Assembly: GCA_017520845.1 (NCBI GenBank)
Contig: JAFXEU010000052.1
Coordinates: forward strand, 87,621-151,620
Direction of reading: 5' to 3'
DNA length: 64,000 bases
Source of the DNA: Kiritimatiellia bacterium
Lineage (GTDB): Bacteria > Verrucomicrobiota > Kiritimatiellia > RFP12 > UBA1067
The position numbers were made by a program, and so were the translations under genes. Shown here piece by piece: positions 46,135 through 53,584 of this stretch. The notes below the pieces were generated by a model. The model did no database searches and was not told where the DNA came from. It saw nothing but the letters and a program-made list of their open reading frames with translations. Within the stretch, counting starts at the first letter, position 1. Every line of letters starts with the position of its first letter.

Positions 46135-46260
46135 TTACAATTTATTCATGTAAGTTTTATATGTACCGTCGGAATTGACGGTACATACTCTTACTTGGCC
46201 CCAATTGAAAATTGCGGTTGCGCCGAGACGCATACCGTTATTGTCGATAATCAACCCCAT
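46135..46260 (-). CDS. Small ORF, 41 residues, convergent with the coiled-coil gene
   Basis: It reads MGLIIDNNGMRLGATAIFN and ends TYMNKL. It starts just beside the DnaA-box cluster and ends three bases from the preceding plus-strand stop codon. AAGGGA touches the ATG, too close for a good ribosome site. The 3' half contains an 11-base inverted repeat (TATGTACCGTC / GACGGTACATA, 46160-46187), which could instead be a terminator for the plus-strand genes. It would be the only minus-strand gene right of the origin. Confidence 0.3.
   Translation of the reverse strand: MGLIIDNNGMRLGATAIFNWGQVRVCTVNSDGTYKTYMNKL
46160..46187. repeat. Perfect inverted repeat, possible terminator
   Basis: TATGTACCGTC, six-base loop, GACGGTACATA, about 28 bases after the coiled-coil gene stop. 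It is followed by CTCTTACTT rather than a clear T run, so termination is uncertain. Confidence 0.5.
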
Positions 46261-46275
46261 TCCCTTATTATGTAC

Positions 46276-46337
46276 TTATCAACAATATTATCAACAGTTG
46301 TTGATAAGTTGATAAGGTTGTTGATAACTGTTGATAA
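46276..46337. promoter_or_regulatory. Dense cluster of DnaA-box-like nonamers
   Basis: TTATCAACA at 46276-46284 and 46288-46296; its complement TGTTGATAA at 46299-46307, 46319-46327 and 46329-46337; and AGTTGATAA (one change) at 46307-46315. Six sites in 62 bases in both orientations. The same nonamer recurs around dnaA. It lies immediately upstream of the promoter of the HTH gene. Confidence 0.8.
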
Positions 46338-46345
46338 CTTCTCCC

Positions 46346-46374
46346 TTGTTAAATCCTGAATAATAGTCCATAAT
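46346..46374 (+). promoter_or_regulatory. Promoter of the HTH/zinc-ribbon gene
   Basis: TTGTTA (46346-46351), 17-base spacer, CATAAT (46369-46374). The expected start near 46381 is one base before the GTG start codon, and no Shine-Dalgarno site is visible, so the transcript may be leaderless. Confidence 0.5.
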
Positions 46375-46381
46375 ATATGTC

Positions 46382-46858
46382 GTGACAAATCTACATCCAG
46401 ATATTTGCAGAAAAATTAATGATGCGCGCAGAGAACGCGGCATCTCTCAAAGCCTGCTTGCCAAAGAAGTGGGTTGTAAACAATCTGCACTGTCGATGTT
46501 TGAACAGGGTGACGGTACTAAGCTTAATGACGAAGTTATCAAAAAGCTTTGCGATAAGTTCGGTATTAAGTTATCTACAGAAAAAGCTGCCGTAGAAATT
46601 CCGGTTGCGCCCGCCGTTCAAAGGGTTTTTGAAGTTGAGAAGGGTTATTGCCCTAATCCCAATTGTCCTTCCCATATAGCCTACGAGGTTGACGGGCGAA
46701 AATTCTTAAAGCCGGATCGTCGACTCCAGGATCCCGTGGGCGGAAAATTCTGCGCGATATGCGGAGAAGTGCTTGAGAAGCGCTGCCCTAACTGCGGCTC
46801 GCTTGTTCACGACGGAGCCGTCTGTTCCATTTGCGGCGAAAGCTATATTGCGATATAA
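46382..46858 (+). CDS. XRE-type HTH protein with a C-terminal zinc ribbon
   Basis: This 158-residue protein starts at GTG. Residues about 8-65 form a Cro/C1-type helix-turn-helix (INDARRERGISQSLLAKEVG, CKQSALSMFEQG). The C-terminal part has three Cys pairs: CPNPNC, CAICGEVLEKRCPNCG and CSICG, arranged as double zinc ribbons. It is therefore probably a DNA-binding regulator with structural zinc. The six DnaA-box-like sites directly upstream suggest DnaA control, or that the protein takes part in origin regulation. No close named family is evident to me. Confidence 0.8.
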   Translation: MTNLHPDICRKINDARRERGISQSLLAKEVGCKQSALSMFEQGDGTKLNDEVIKKLCDKFGIKLSTEKAAVEIPVAPAVQRVFEVEKGYCPNPNCPSHIAYEVDGRKFLKPDRRLQDPVGGKFCAICGEVLEKRCPNCGSLVHDGAVCSICGESYIAI

Positions 46859-46937
46859 TATTTCAGTTCAAATAAAAGTAGCGTGAGAATCGTAACGATT
46901 ATACGGGTACGCGACTTGATAATAGAAGGAGTATAGA

Positions 46938-47717
46938 ATGAAGAAATTCATTGTCTGTTGTTTCAGTATTATTGTTGCCGCGATATCCGCATTCGCGGCG
47001 GCGGACCAGGGCGCTAAGATAGATCCTTTCGACGCGGAGCTACTGGAGCCCAGATATTTTGCGGATGATGATCATCCTAACGGCGTAGAGTTTCTTCCTC
47101 CTCCCCCCGGATGGACGTCGGATCTTTTTACGGGCGACTATGTCGGCTACCTCTGGGGCAAGACCGTTCGCGGAACGGAGCGCGGCAAAAAGGCGGTCAT
47201 TCAATCCACGTTTCTTGTGGATGATTTCGTAGCGTTGTTTAATGATGCGTTCGGTTATGAAATTTCACGCGAGAAGACGCCTGCGATTTACAAGGTTCTG
47301 CGTAAAAGTCTAATTACCGCCCGCCTCGCTTCTCTTAAACCGAAAAGAAGTTTTAAACGCACGCGTCCTTTTGTTAGATACAATGAACCTACTCCCGTTC
47401 CCGAGACCGAAGAGAGGCTGCGCAATAACGGTTCGTATCCGTCAGGCCATTCTCTTCGCGGGTGGTGCATGGCGCTGCTGTTGGTTGAGATAAATCCGGA
47501 TTGCCAGAATAAGGTTTTAAAGCTTGGTCACGAGTGGGGAGAGAGCCGTGTAATTATCGGGTATCATTGGAAGAGCGATGTTGAGGCGGGTCGCGCGTTG
47601 GCGAGCGCCGTTTACGCGAGACTCCACACTTCCGAGGAATTTCTTTTGGATATGGCCGCCGCGCGCGAAGAGTTCAAGCGAATCAAAAGCAAGTCTGAAA
47701 AAGCTGACAAAAAATAA
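46938..47717 (+). CDS. Class A-type acid phosphatase (PAP2 superfamily)
   Basis: The 259-residue protein has a signal peptide (MKKFIVCCFSIIVAAISAFA) and the three phosphatase motifs in order: KRSFKRTRP (K-x6-R-P, near residue 134), PSGH (near 167) and ESRVIIGYHWKSD (S-R-x5-H-x3-D, near 202). These match periplasmic non-specific acid phosphatases of the PhoN/PhoC type. It should release phosphate from sugar or nucleotide esters in the periplasm. AAGGAG precedes the ATG. The GH35 gene begins 14 bases after the stop, so the two are probably co-transcribed. Confidence 0.9.
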   Translation: MKKFIVCCFSIIVAAISAFAAADQGAKIDPFDAELLEPRYFADDDHPNGVEFLPPPPGWTSDLFTGDYVGYLWGKTVRGTERGKKAVIQSTFLVDDFVALFNDAFGYEISREKTPAIYKVLRKSLITARLASLKPKRSFKRTRPFVRYNEPTPVPETEERLRNNGSYPSGHSLRGWCMALLLVEINPDCQNKVLKLGHEWGESRVIIGYHWKSDVEAGRALASAVYARLHTSEEFLLDMAAAREEFKRIKSKSEKADKK

Positions 47718-47731
47718 ACGGATAAAAAATC

Positions 47732-50353
47732 ATGAAGAGAGTTTTACTTGCTTTTGCTTTTGCGGTTGTTTCGCTTTTTGCCGCACATGGTGCGGATAAG
47801 AATGTCAATACCTTTGAAGTCGGCGACGGAGAGTTTCTTCTTGACGGGAAGCCGTTCGTGATCCGTTGCGGTGAGATGCACTTCGCGCGTGTACCCAAGG
47901 CGTATTGGCAGCATCGTTTGAAAATGATCCGAGCCTGCGGCTTTAATGCCGTCTGCGCGTATATGTTCTGGAACTATCACGAGATGACGGAAGGTAAAAT
48001 CGACTTTACCGGCGATCGCGATGTCGCCGAATTCTGCCGCCTCGCTCAAGCCGAAGGGTTGTGGGTTATTTTGCGTCCGGGTCCATACACGTGCGCGGAG
48101 TGGGATCTCGGGGGGCACCCCTGGTGGCTTTTGGTCAAGGACGGAATTCGTCTTCGCTCGACCGATCCTAAATATATGGTCCCCGCTAAGCGCTATCTCG
48201 CGGCGGTCGGGCGCGAGCTCGCGCCGCTTCAGATCACGAAGGGCGGACCGATCATCATGGTTCAGGCCGAGAATGAATACGGTAGCTACGGCGACGATCC
48301 CGGTTACATGCGCGAAATCTGGAAGGCCCTTAAAGACGGAGGATTTGAAGTTCCGCTTTTTGCGTGCAATGGGCGTGGCGCGATAAAGAAAGGCTACATT
48401 CCCGAGTTGCTTCCAATTGTAAATTTTGGATCCAATCCCGAGGCCGCTTTCGCGGAACTTAAAGAGCTCTCTCCCAAGAGTCCTTTGATGTGCGGCGAGT
48501 TTTATCCCGCATGGTTCGATTCGTGGGGGAAGATTCATCACGTCAAGAGCGCCGATGACTGCTTAAGGGATCTTAAGTACATGCTTGAACACAAGGCGAG
48601 CTTCTCGGTTTACATGGCTCACGGCGGAACTACGTTCGCCTGGTGGGCCGGGTGCAATTGGCCTTTCGTTCCCGAGGTTTCAAGCTACGATTACGACGCG
48701 CCCATTTCTGAAGCCGGTTGGACTAACGAAAAGTTTTTCGCGATGCGTAATCTCTTTGCGCAATTCTTAAACCCGGGCGAGACAATTCCTGAGCCGCCCG
48801 CTCCAATGCCGCTTCAAAAAGGCTCCGCTAAGTTGATAGCGAAGAGCGCGAATATTTATGATCTCGCTTCAGTGTCGAAGAGGCTCGAAAGCGACTCTCC
48901 CATAATATTCGAAAAGGCGGGGCTCGGCTACGGTCTCGCCGTTTACGAAACTTCGATTCCCGCGAATATGGGCGGTGAGCTTAAAGCGGACGTGCGCGAC
49001 CTTGGCGTTGTCAGAGTCGACGGAGTTGAGATGGGATTTCTCGATCGCCGCGATCCTAAGGTCACCGTTAAAATTCCGGCTTCTTCAAAACAGCGCAAAC
49101 TCGAAATTCTTGTCGAGCCGATGGGGCGCTATAATTTTTCCGAGAAAATGCACGAGGGCATAAAGGGTATCGTCGGCGACGTCAGACTTGACGGTAAAGT
49201 TCTTAAGGATTGGAAGACAGCTTACTTTACATACGATGAAGCGGTCGATTCCCCCAAGTTCGGCGAAGAGCGCGATTTAGCGTCGCTTAAGTCGACAAGC
49301 GCCGGAAGCGTCCATAAAATCAAAGTCAATCTTGAAGGCGGCAAGGATACGTTCCTCGATATGAGCGGTTTCCGCCGCGGGCTCGTAAGACTCAACGACC
49401 GCTGGCTCGGCCGCTATTGGGCAATCGGGCCGACTCAGACTATGTATGTTCCCGGCTGCTGGATAAAGGACGGAGAGAATGAACTTACGATAATCGATAC
49501 GGTCGGCTCGTTCATGAAGCCCAAATCGAAACTCATTTGGCGCTCGGAGCCGATACTCGACGTCAATTGCGTCGAGAATGATTACTTCAAACATGAACTG
49601 CGTAAAACGAGAGTCGGGCTTGACGCGTGGAAGGGAATGAAAGTCGCTTTCCTCGGAGACTCCATCACCGATCCCGCCCACATCGCCTGCACGAGCAACT
49701 ACTGGAATTTCATGATCGACGATCTCAATCTTGATGCGAAGGTTTATGGTGTGAGCGGCTGCACGTGGAAGGGACTTCCCGATCAGATCAATCGTATTCA
49801 CGAATCAATGGATACGGATTTTGACGCGATTTTCGTTTTCCTCGGAACGAACGATTACAACGCTAATGTTCCGCTCGGCGAATTTTACGATTATCGCGAC
49901 GAGGAGACGAACCGCAACGGAAAGAAAGTGGTATTGAAGCGCCGTTATTTAAACCGCGACGTTTCCGTTTTTGCGGGTAGGATCAATTTCGCGATGAATC
50001 GTCTTAAGTCGGAATTCCCGCAGTCGCAGATTATTTTGCTGACTCCTCTCCACCGCGCGTTCTTCAAATATAATGAAACGAATGTCCAGCCGCCCGAGTC
50101 GTTCCCGAACGAGCTAGGCCTTTACATCGACGAATATGTCGACATGCTTAAGCGCGCCGCTCAGATCTGGTCTGTTCCCGTAATTGATCTTTTCGGCGAG
50201 TCAGGTCTCATTCCCGAGAATGACAGCTATGGAGTTCTTTATTTCGGCAACTCAAAGACCGATCGTCTTCACCCGAACACGAACGGCCATAGACGCATCG
50301 CCGATCTCATCGAGGCTAAGCTCAACGTGCTCCCCGCGTCGTTCCGCAGATAG
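47732..50353 (+). CDS. Secreted GH35 beta-galactosidase fused to an SGNH/GDSL esterase
   Basis: The 873-residue protein starts with a signal peptide (MKRVLLAFAFAVVSLFAAHG). Residues about 30-350 are a GH35 TIM barrel: LRPGPYTCAEWDLGG, the acid/base Glu183 in QAENEYGS, and the nucleophile Glu257 in MCGEFYPAWFDSWG. Jelly-roll segments follow to residue ~600. The last ~240 residues are an SGNH hydrolase with block I as VAFLGDSITD, block III-like FVFLGTNDYN, and the catalytic D-x-x-H as DRLHPNTNGH. The enzyme probably removes terminal beta-galactose and an acyl (often acetyl) group from the same host or plant glycan. The fusion of both activities in one chain is less common than separate genes. 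Confidence 0.92.
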   Translation: MKRVLLAFAFAVVSLFAAHGADKNVNTFEVGDGEFLLDGKPFVIRCGEMHFARVPKAYWQHRLKMIRACGFNAVCAYMFWNYHEMTEGKIDFTGDRDVAEFCRLAQAEGLWVILRPGPYTCAEWDLGGHPWWLLVKDGIRLRSTDPKYMVPAKRYLAAVGRELAPLQITKGGPIIMVQAENEYGSYGDDPGYMREIWKALKDGGFEVPLFACNGRGAIKKGYIPELLPIVNFGSNPEAAFAELKELSPKSPLMCGEFYPAWFDSWGKIHHVKSADDCLRDLKYMLEHKASFSVYMAHGGTTFAWWAGCNWPFVPEVSSYDYDAPISEAGWTNEKFFAMRNLFAQFLNPGETIPEPPAPMPLQKGSAKLIAKSANIYDLASVSKRLESDSPIIFEKAGLGYGLAVYETSIPANMGGELKADVRDLGVVRVDGVEMGFLDRRDPKVTVKIPASSKQRKLEILVEPMGRYNFSEKMHEGIKGIVGDVRLDGKVLKDWKTAYFTYDEAVDSPKFGEERDLASLKSTSAGSVHKIKVNLEGGKDTFLDMSGFRRGLVRLNDRWLGRYWAIGPTQTMYVPGCWIKDGENELTIIDTVGSFMKPKSKLIWRSEPILDVNCVENDYFKHELRKTRVGLDAWKGMKVAFLGDSITDPAHIACTSNYWNFMIDDLNLDAKVYGVSGCTWKGLPDQINRIHESMDTDFDAIFVFLGTNDYNANVPLGEFYDYRDEETNRNGKKVVLKRRYLNRDVSVFAGRINFAMNRLKSEFPQSQIILLTPLHRAFFKYNETNVQPPESFPNELGLYIDEYVDMLKRAAQIWSVPVIDLFGESGLIPENDSYGVLYFGNSKTDRLHPNTNGHRRIADLIEAKLNVLPASFRR

Positions 50354-50928
50354 AAAACATCAAGTGTCAATGACAATAGCGGACCGAAATACCGAAGACA
50401 GAGAGTATCGGGCACTTTCCGCTGCGTGAGACCATTATCCGCGTTATCTTTTCGCTCTCCGTTGCAATTCAACCCGACGACCGGGCGGTGGATATTCCAT
50501 TACGTCCCTTGCGCACATGTCTATCGTGTAATGGGCGAGGCGGTCGCCAAGGCGTTTTCGTACGGCAGGGAGATCGGCCATTAAGCCGCGCATGGGAGAA
50601 ATTTGAAAATGGGGAGAGTATGAAACCCGAGACAATACCGATGACGATGGCGATTCGCGCGCTTAAGGCCGCGCTTCCCGAAACGGAGCGCGTCTCCGTC
50701 GCGATATGACATCCGGCGAGCGGAGCAACGGAAGGTTGAAGTTCGCCGGGTCTTCAATGTTAATGTTGCATTTGCGAAGGTAAAGACCGGTATCTAACAG
50801 AATGAGTTTATTGGATTTATGATTGATTCCGTCTTAACCGATGACGAGGATGTGTTTTCCTTCTGTGTTGATTCGTGAGCCGTTGGGTTTGACGTCTTTC
50901 AGGATGAAATATCACTCATTCACTCAAA
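50354..50928. other. Decayed accessory DNA, coding remnants
   Basis: No intact gene is supported. Minus-strand sections look like old coding sequence broken by stops: one reads FILKDVKPNGSRINTEGKHI (about 50.9-50.84 kb), the next NKLILLDTGLYLRKCNINIE (about 50.81-50.74 kb). A plus-strand 29-codon ORF (50620-50709, MKPETIPMTMAIRALKAALP) and a minus-strand 63-codon ORF (50444-50635) overlap here. I do not recognise any of them. Confidence 0.4.
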
Positions 50929-51025
50929 AATGGTATAATATCGGCATAGAATCAGTATAATATGAGTGCGAGCGAAAATCAGATTATCGTCTATCAGCCG
51001 AACGAGACCATCCGGCTGGATGTGC
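50929..51025 (+). repeat. Direct repeat unit A: promoter plus RhuM 5' end, copy 1
   Basis: About 95 bases are shared with 52267-52364: both contain TGGTATAATATCG (an extended -10), ATCAGT, an ATG, and codons for ENQI(I/V)VYQPN. The two copies flank the ORF6N-phospholipase D gene. Confidence 0.75.
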
Positions 51026-51099
51026 GTTTGCAGAAATGTTATCAGTGTGGGACTGTTGCCAGTAGCCAATTCCAATTTCCAATGAAGGAGACGGCATGA
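50962..51099 (+). pseudogene. RhuM-family 5' fragment, 45 codons
   Basis: The frame reads MSASENQIIVYQPNETIRLD and on to VRL, which matches the start of RhuM-family (PF13310) proteins. It then leaves the family at QKCYQCG and stops. The stop overlaps the next ATG (ATGA) at 51096, so the fragment could still be translated as a leader. An extended -10 TGGTATAAT is at 50932-50940. Confidence 0.6.
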
Positions 51100-51233
51100 T
51101 GGCGACTACAATGGCAATTGGCAACATTGGAATTGGCAACACTTCCAGATTGGCAACATTCAATAAATGCTTCGGCTTCATCAAGATGGACGCGGGCGAG
51201 ATTGAGCGCATCAAGAAGGCGGCGTTTGTGTAG
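51096..51233 (+). pseudogene. Remnant of an ORF6N/PLD gene (C-terminal 22 codons retained)
   Basis: A 45-codon frame starts at an ATG coupled to the preceding fragment, with AAGGAG six bases upstream. Its second half (51168-51233) reads CFGFIKMDAGEIERIKKAAF and is nearly the same as the 3' end of the intact ORF6N-PLD gene that follows. The first half holds the short repeated word ATTGGCAAC four times. It looks like the product of an internal deletion in an earlier copy of that gene. Confidence 0.6.
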
Positions 51234-51262
51234 TAAAGTTGCAATATGAAAGGCAAGACGAT

Positions 51263-52246
51263 ATGATGTCTGACGATAAAGCCACGACAAGGGCGAATCT
51301 TTCGTCCGATAAAATCCAGCGGAGCATTCTCACGATGCGTGGGGTTCAGGTCATGCTTGACAGGGACTTGGCTGAACTTTACGGCGTCCCCGTAAAACGT
51401 CTCAACGAGCAAGTACGACGGAACATGGATCGTTTCCCTGACGGTTTCATGTTTCAGTTGTCGGCATCAGAGTTTGCAGACTTGAAGTCGCAGATTGCGA
51501 CTTCAAGTCCAGAAGGGGAGTTGGAACACTTGAAGTCGCAGATTGCGACTTCAAGTTGGGGTGGTGTCCGCAAGCCGCCGAAGGTCTTTACCGAGCAAGG
51601 CGTTGCAATGCTTTCTGCCGTTCTGAATTCGCAGACGGCGGTATCGGTTTCCATCGCCATAATGGATGCATTCGTCAAGATGCGGCATTTTTTGGTCGCC
51701 AATGCCGAAGTTGTCTGCCGCATGAACATATTGGAAAAACGCCAGATTGCGACGGACGCGAAGGTTGATGAAATTCTTCGGCGCATCGATGTCGCTGAGC
51801 CGCCGTTGCAGGGCGTGTTCTATGACGGGCAGTTGTGGGACGCGAGGGCGTTGGTGCTGAAGCTGATCGGAAGCGCGAAGAAGTCGCTTATTCTGATCGA
51901 CAACTGGGCGACGGCGGAAACTCTTGACCTGTTCGCCAAGAAGCGCAAGGGTGTTAAAGTGACTATTATCACCTCGGAGCATTACGACAAAAAGCATGTG
52001 CCGCACCGCAAGATTTCGGACGCCGACATCGCGACCTTCAACGCGCAGTATCCGCATCTCGTAGTTCGCTACAATGAAACCTTTCACGATCGCTTTCTGA
52101 TTGTCGATGACAAGGAACTTTATCTGATAGGTGCGTCACTGAAAGATTTGGGCAAAAAGTGCTTTGGCTTCACCAAGATGGACGCGGGTGAGATTGACCG
52201 CATCAAGAAGGCGGCATTTGAGGGAATATTTAATCACAAATCATGA
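51263..52246 (+). CDS. ORF6N-domain protein fused to a phospholipase D-like domain
   Basis: Residues about 10-110 form an ORF6N (KilA-N-related, phage-type DNA-binding) domain: ILTMRGVQVMLDRDLAELYG, VRRNMDRFPDGFMF, then FTEQGVAMLSAVL. A linker leads to a PLD-like nuclease domain (residues about 190-320) with one H-x-D-type motif, FHDRFLIVDD, near residue 275. A single motif per chain suggests a homodimeric nuclease. I chose ATG 51263; AAAGG lies about ten bases upstream, while an upstream TTG lacks support. The LKSQIATSS segment is duplicated in frame at two identical DNA palindromes. It lies just upstream of the NurA-HerA operon but has its own orientation-matched flanks, so membership in that system is open. 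Confidence 0.82.
   Translation: MMSDDKATTRANLSSDKIQRSILTMRGVQVMLDRDLAELYGVPVKRLNEQVRRNMDRFPDGFMFQLSASEFADLKSQIATSSPEGELEHLKSQIATSSWGGVRKPPKVFTEQGVAMLSAVLNSQTAVSVSIAIMDAFVKMRHFLVANAEVVCRMNILEKRQIATDAKVDEILRRIDVAEPPLQGVFYDGQLWDARALVLKLIGSAKKSLILIDNWATAETLDLFAKKRKGVKVTIITSEHYDKKHVPHRKISDADIATFNAQYPHLVVRYNETFHDRFLIVDDKELYLIGASLKDLGKKCFGFTKMDAGEIDRIKKAAFEGIFNHKS
51480..51508. repeat. 29-base palindrome inside the ORF6N gene, copy 1
   Basis: The arms ACTTGAAGTCGCA and TGCGACTTCAAGT pair perfectly around GAT. It encodes LKSQIATSS. An identical copy starts 48 bases later. Confidence 0.9.
51528..51556. repeat. 29-base palindrome inside the ORF6N gene, copy 2
   Basis: Identical to 51480-51508, offset by 48 bases so the reading frame is kept and the same peptide is encoded again. 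Confidence 0.9.
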
Positions 52247-52266
52247 AATACGCAGAATATACGAAA

Positions 52267-52364
52267 ATATGGTATAATATCGCCATAAAATCAGTGTGAT
52301 ATGCGTGTGAGGGAAAACCAAATCGTCGTCTATCAGCCGAACAAATCCGTCCGGCTGATTGTGA
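52267..52364 (+). repeat. Direct repeat unit A, copy 2: promoter and RhuM 5' end
   Basis: The counterpart of 50929-51025. The extended -10 TGGTATAAT is at 52270-52278; no clear -35 is seen. It is the only promoter-like sequence close upstream of the six-gene operon. Confidence 0.7.
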
Positions 52365-52426
52365 GGCTCACGAATAAGGCAGTATTTATGTCGATAGTGC
52401 AACAACTTAGGGCAGAGGTACACTGA
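52301..52426 (+). pseudogene. RhuM-family 5' fragment acting as leader ORF of the operon, 41 codons
   Basis: The frame reads MRVRENQIVVYQPNKSVRLI, a RhuM-family start, then diverges (TNKAVFMSIVQQL) and stops at TGA 52424-52426, two bases before the ATG of the nuclease gene. Its position after the extended -10 and the tight spacing suggest the operon is expressed through this leader, perhaps by translational coupling. Confidence 0.55.
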
Positions 52427-52428
52427 AT

Positions 52429-53574
52429 ATGGGAGGCGTAACACAAGCGCTTGAGAAAATAACTGGGCGACATTGTTTTGAAACCTATCGCCGGTGTCTT
52501 GACAAGGAGAGGCAGTCTCTCCTTGAATATGACTATTGCGATCAGGAGTTCATGGCGCAACAGGGAGAATCGATCCGTTATGAAGGGGCGCGTGACATTT
52601 CGTCAATAGCGGCTGATTGGTTAGGGCACGATCCGGCATTTAAGTTGTTCTTGGATGGCTCGCGAAGGACATATAAAATTGTAGATATGCCGATTGGGTC
52701 ACAGGTCTTTCCAATCGTGGCTGGGCAGGTTGGTGTGGGCGTATGCAAAAGAGAGGTTCGGCGTGTTACTCCCTGCGAACTTATGTTTGATATTGTTCTG
52801 GCGGTTCCAGATAAAATCAATCCTGATGGCGGTGGGTCGCGACAGAACGCGGCGTATTGCGCAGATCTCCTCGATAAACTTAATCGAGAGCAGAATCGCG
52901 TACGAATCAATGATATTATTTTCTATTCTTCGCAGTTGAGAGACAGGGAGAATTTCGAGGACAAGGCTGTCTCGCGTATTCAGGAATATATGATCACTCA
53001 TGAGAAGGCTATGGTTGATAGGCTTGTCCAAAAGCGGATTCTGACTGATCGCTCATGGTTGATTAAGGATGGATCTCTTGAGTACTCTAAAGTTGCCGAC
53101 AAGGAAGACAAGTTCTCTTTCAATCGAATTCGTAATAACTTTCGCCGTGTAGTGGGTGTGTCAAAATCATTCAATCCTGAATTGGCGAAACTCAAGAGCA
53201 ACAAGAGTGCAGCTGGGCTTATTGCGCGCTTGCAGGCATGCGAGCGAACTCCCGCTGCTATGTACAAGAGTGAGCGTCTAGGTTTTTCGGCGTTTGCTGT
53301 TTGGTATCTACGTCTTCGTAAGCCACGATATGGTAGAGGCCCATTTGATGGGATTGTGAAGGTAGAGAAGGTCCTAATTACTGACCATGAGAAAGAATTT
53401 GGTTTGGAAAGTTCTGAAGTAGATAATATTAGTGCCTGGCTGTTGAACGAGCGCAATCCAGTATGTTATGGCAAGGATAGCCGTTGGGCGAATCATCTTT
53501 ATCCCGTGTATTTGACAGAAGCATATGTGAAAAGCAAATATCGCGGCGAGCAACATTTCGTCAATCTTTTTTAG
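52429..53574 (+). CDS. NurA-like nuclease, first gene of the six-gene operon
   Basis: NurA nucleases act with the HerA translocase on DNA ends. In this 381-residue protein the NurA-type first motif appears as FLDGSR (Asp76, Ser78), followed by PIVAGQVGVGV and a second acidic region (ELMFDIVLAVPDKINPDGGG). The C-terminal half has basic helices and ends EQHFVNLF. The assignment rests on this motif and on the HerA-like gene that follows after ten bases; it is weaker than for the ATPase. A DGSR-type nuclease next to HerA is a recurring pair in archaeal end resection and in bacterial defence loci. Confidence 0.6.
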   Translation: MGGVTQALEKITGRHCFETYRRCLDKERQSLLEYDYCDQEFMAQQGESIRYEGARDISSIAADWLGHDPAFKLFLDGSRRTYKIVDMPIGSQVFPIVAGQVGVGVCKREVRRVTPCELMFDIVLAVPDKINPDGGGSRQNAAYCADLLDKLNREQNRVRINDIIFYSSQLRDRENFEDKAVSRIQEYMITHEKAMVDRLVQKRILTDRSWLIKDGSLEYSKVADKEDKFSFNRIRNNFRRVVGVSKSFNPELAKLKSNKSAAGLIARLQACERTPAAMYKSERLGFSAFAVWYLRLRKPRYGRGPFDGIVKVEKVLITDHEKEFGLESSEVDNISAWLLNERNPVCYGKDSRWANHLYPVYLTEAYVKSKYRGEQHFVNLF

Positions 53575-53584
53575 GAGGTTTGTC

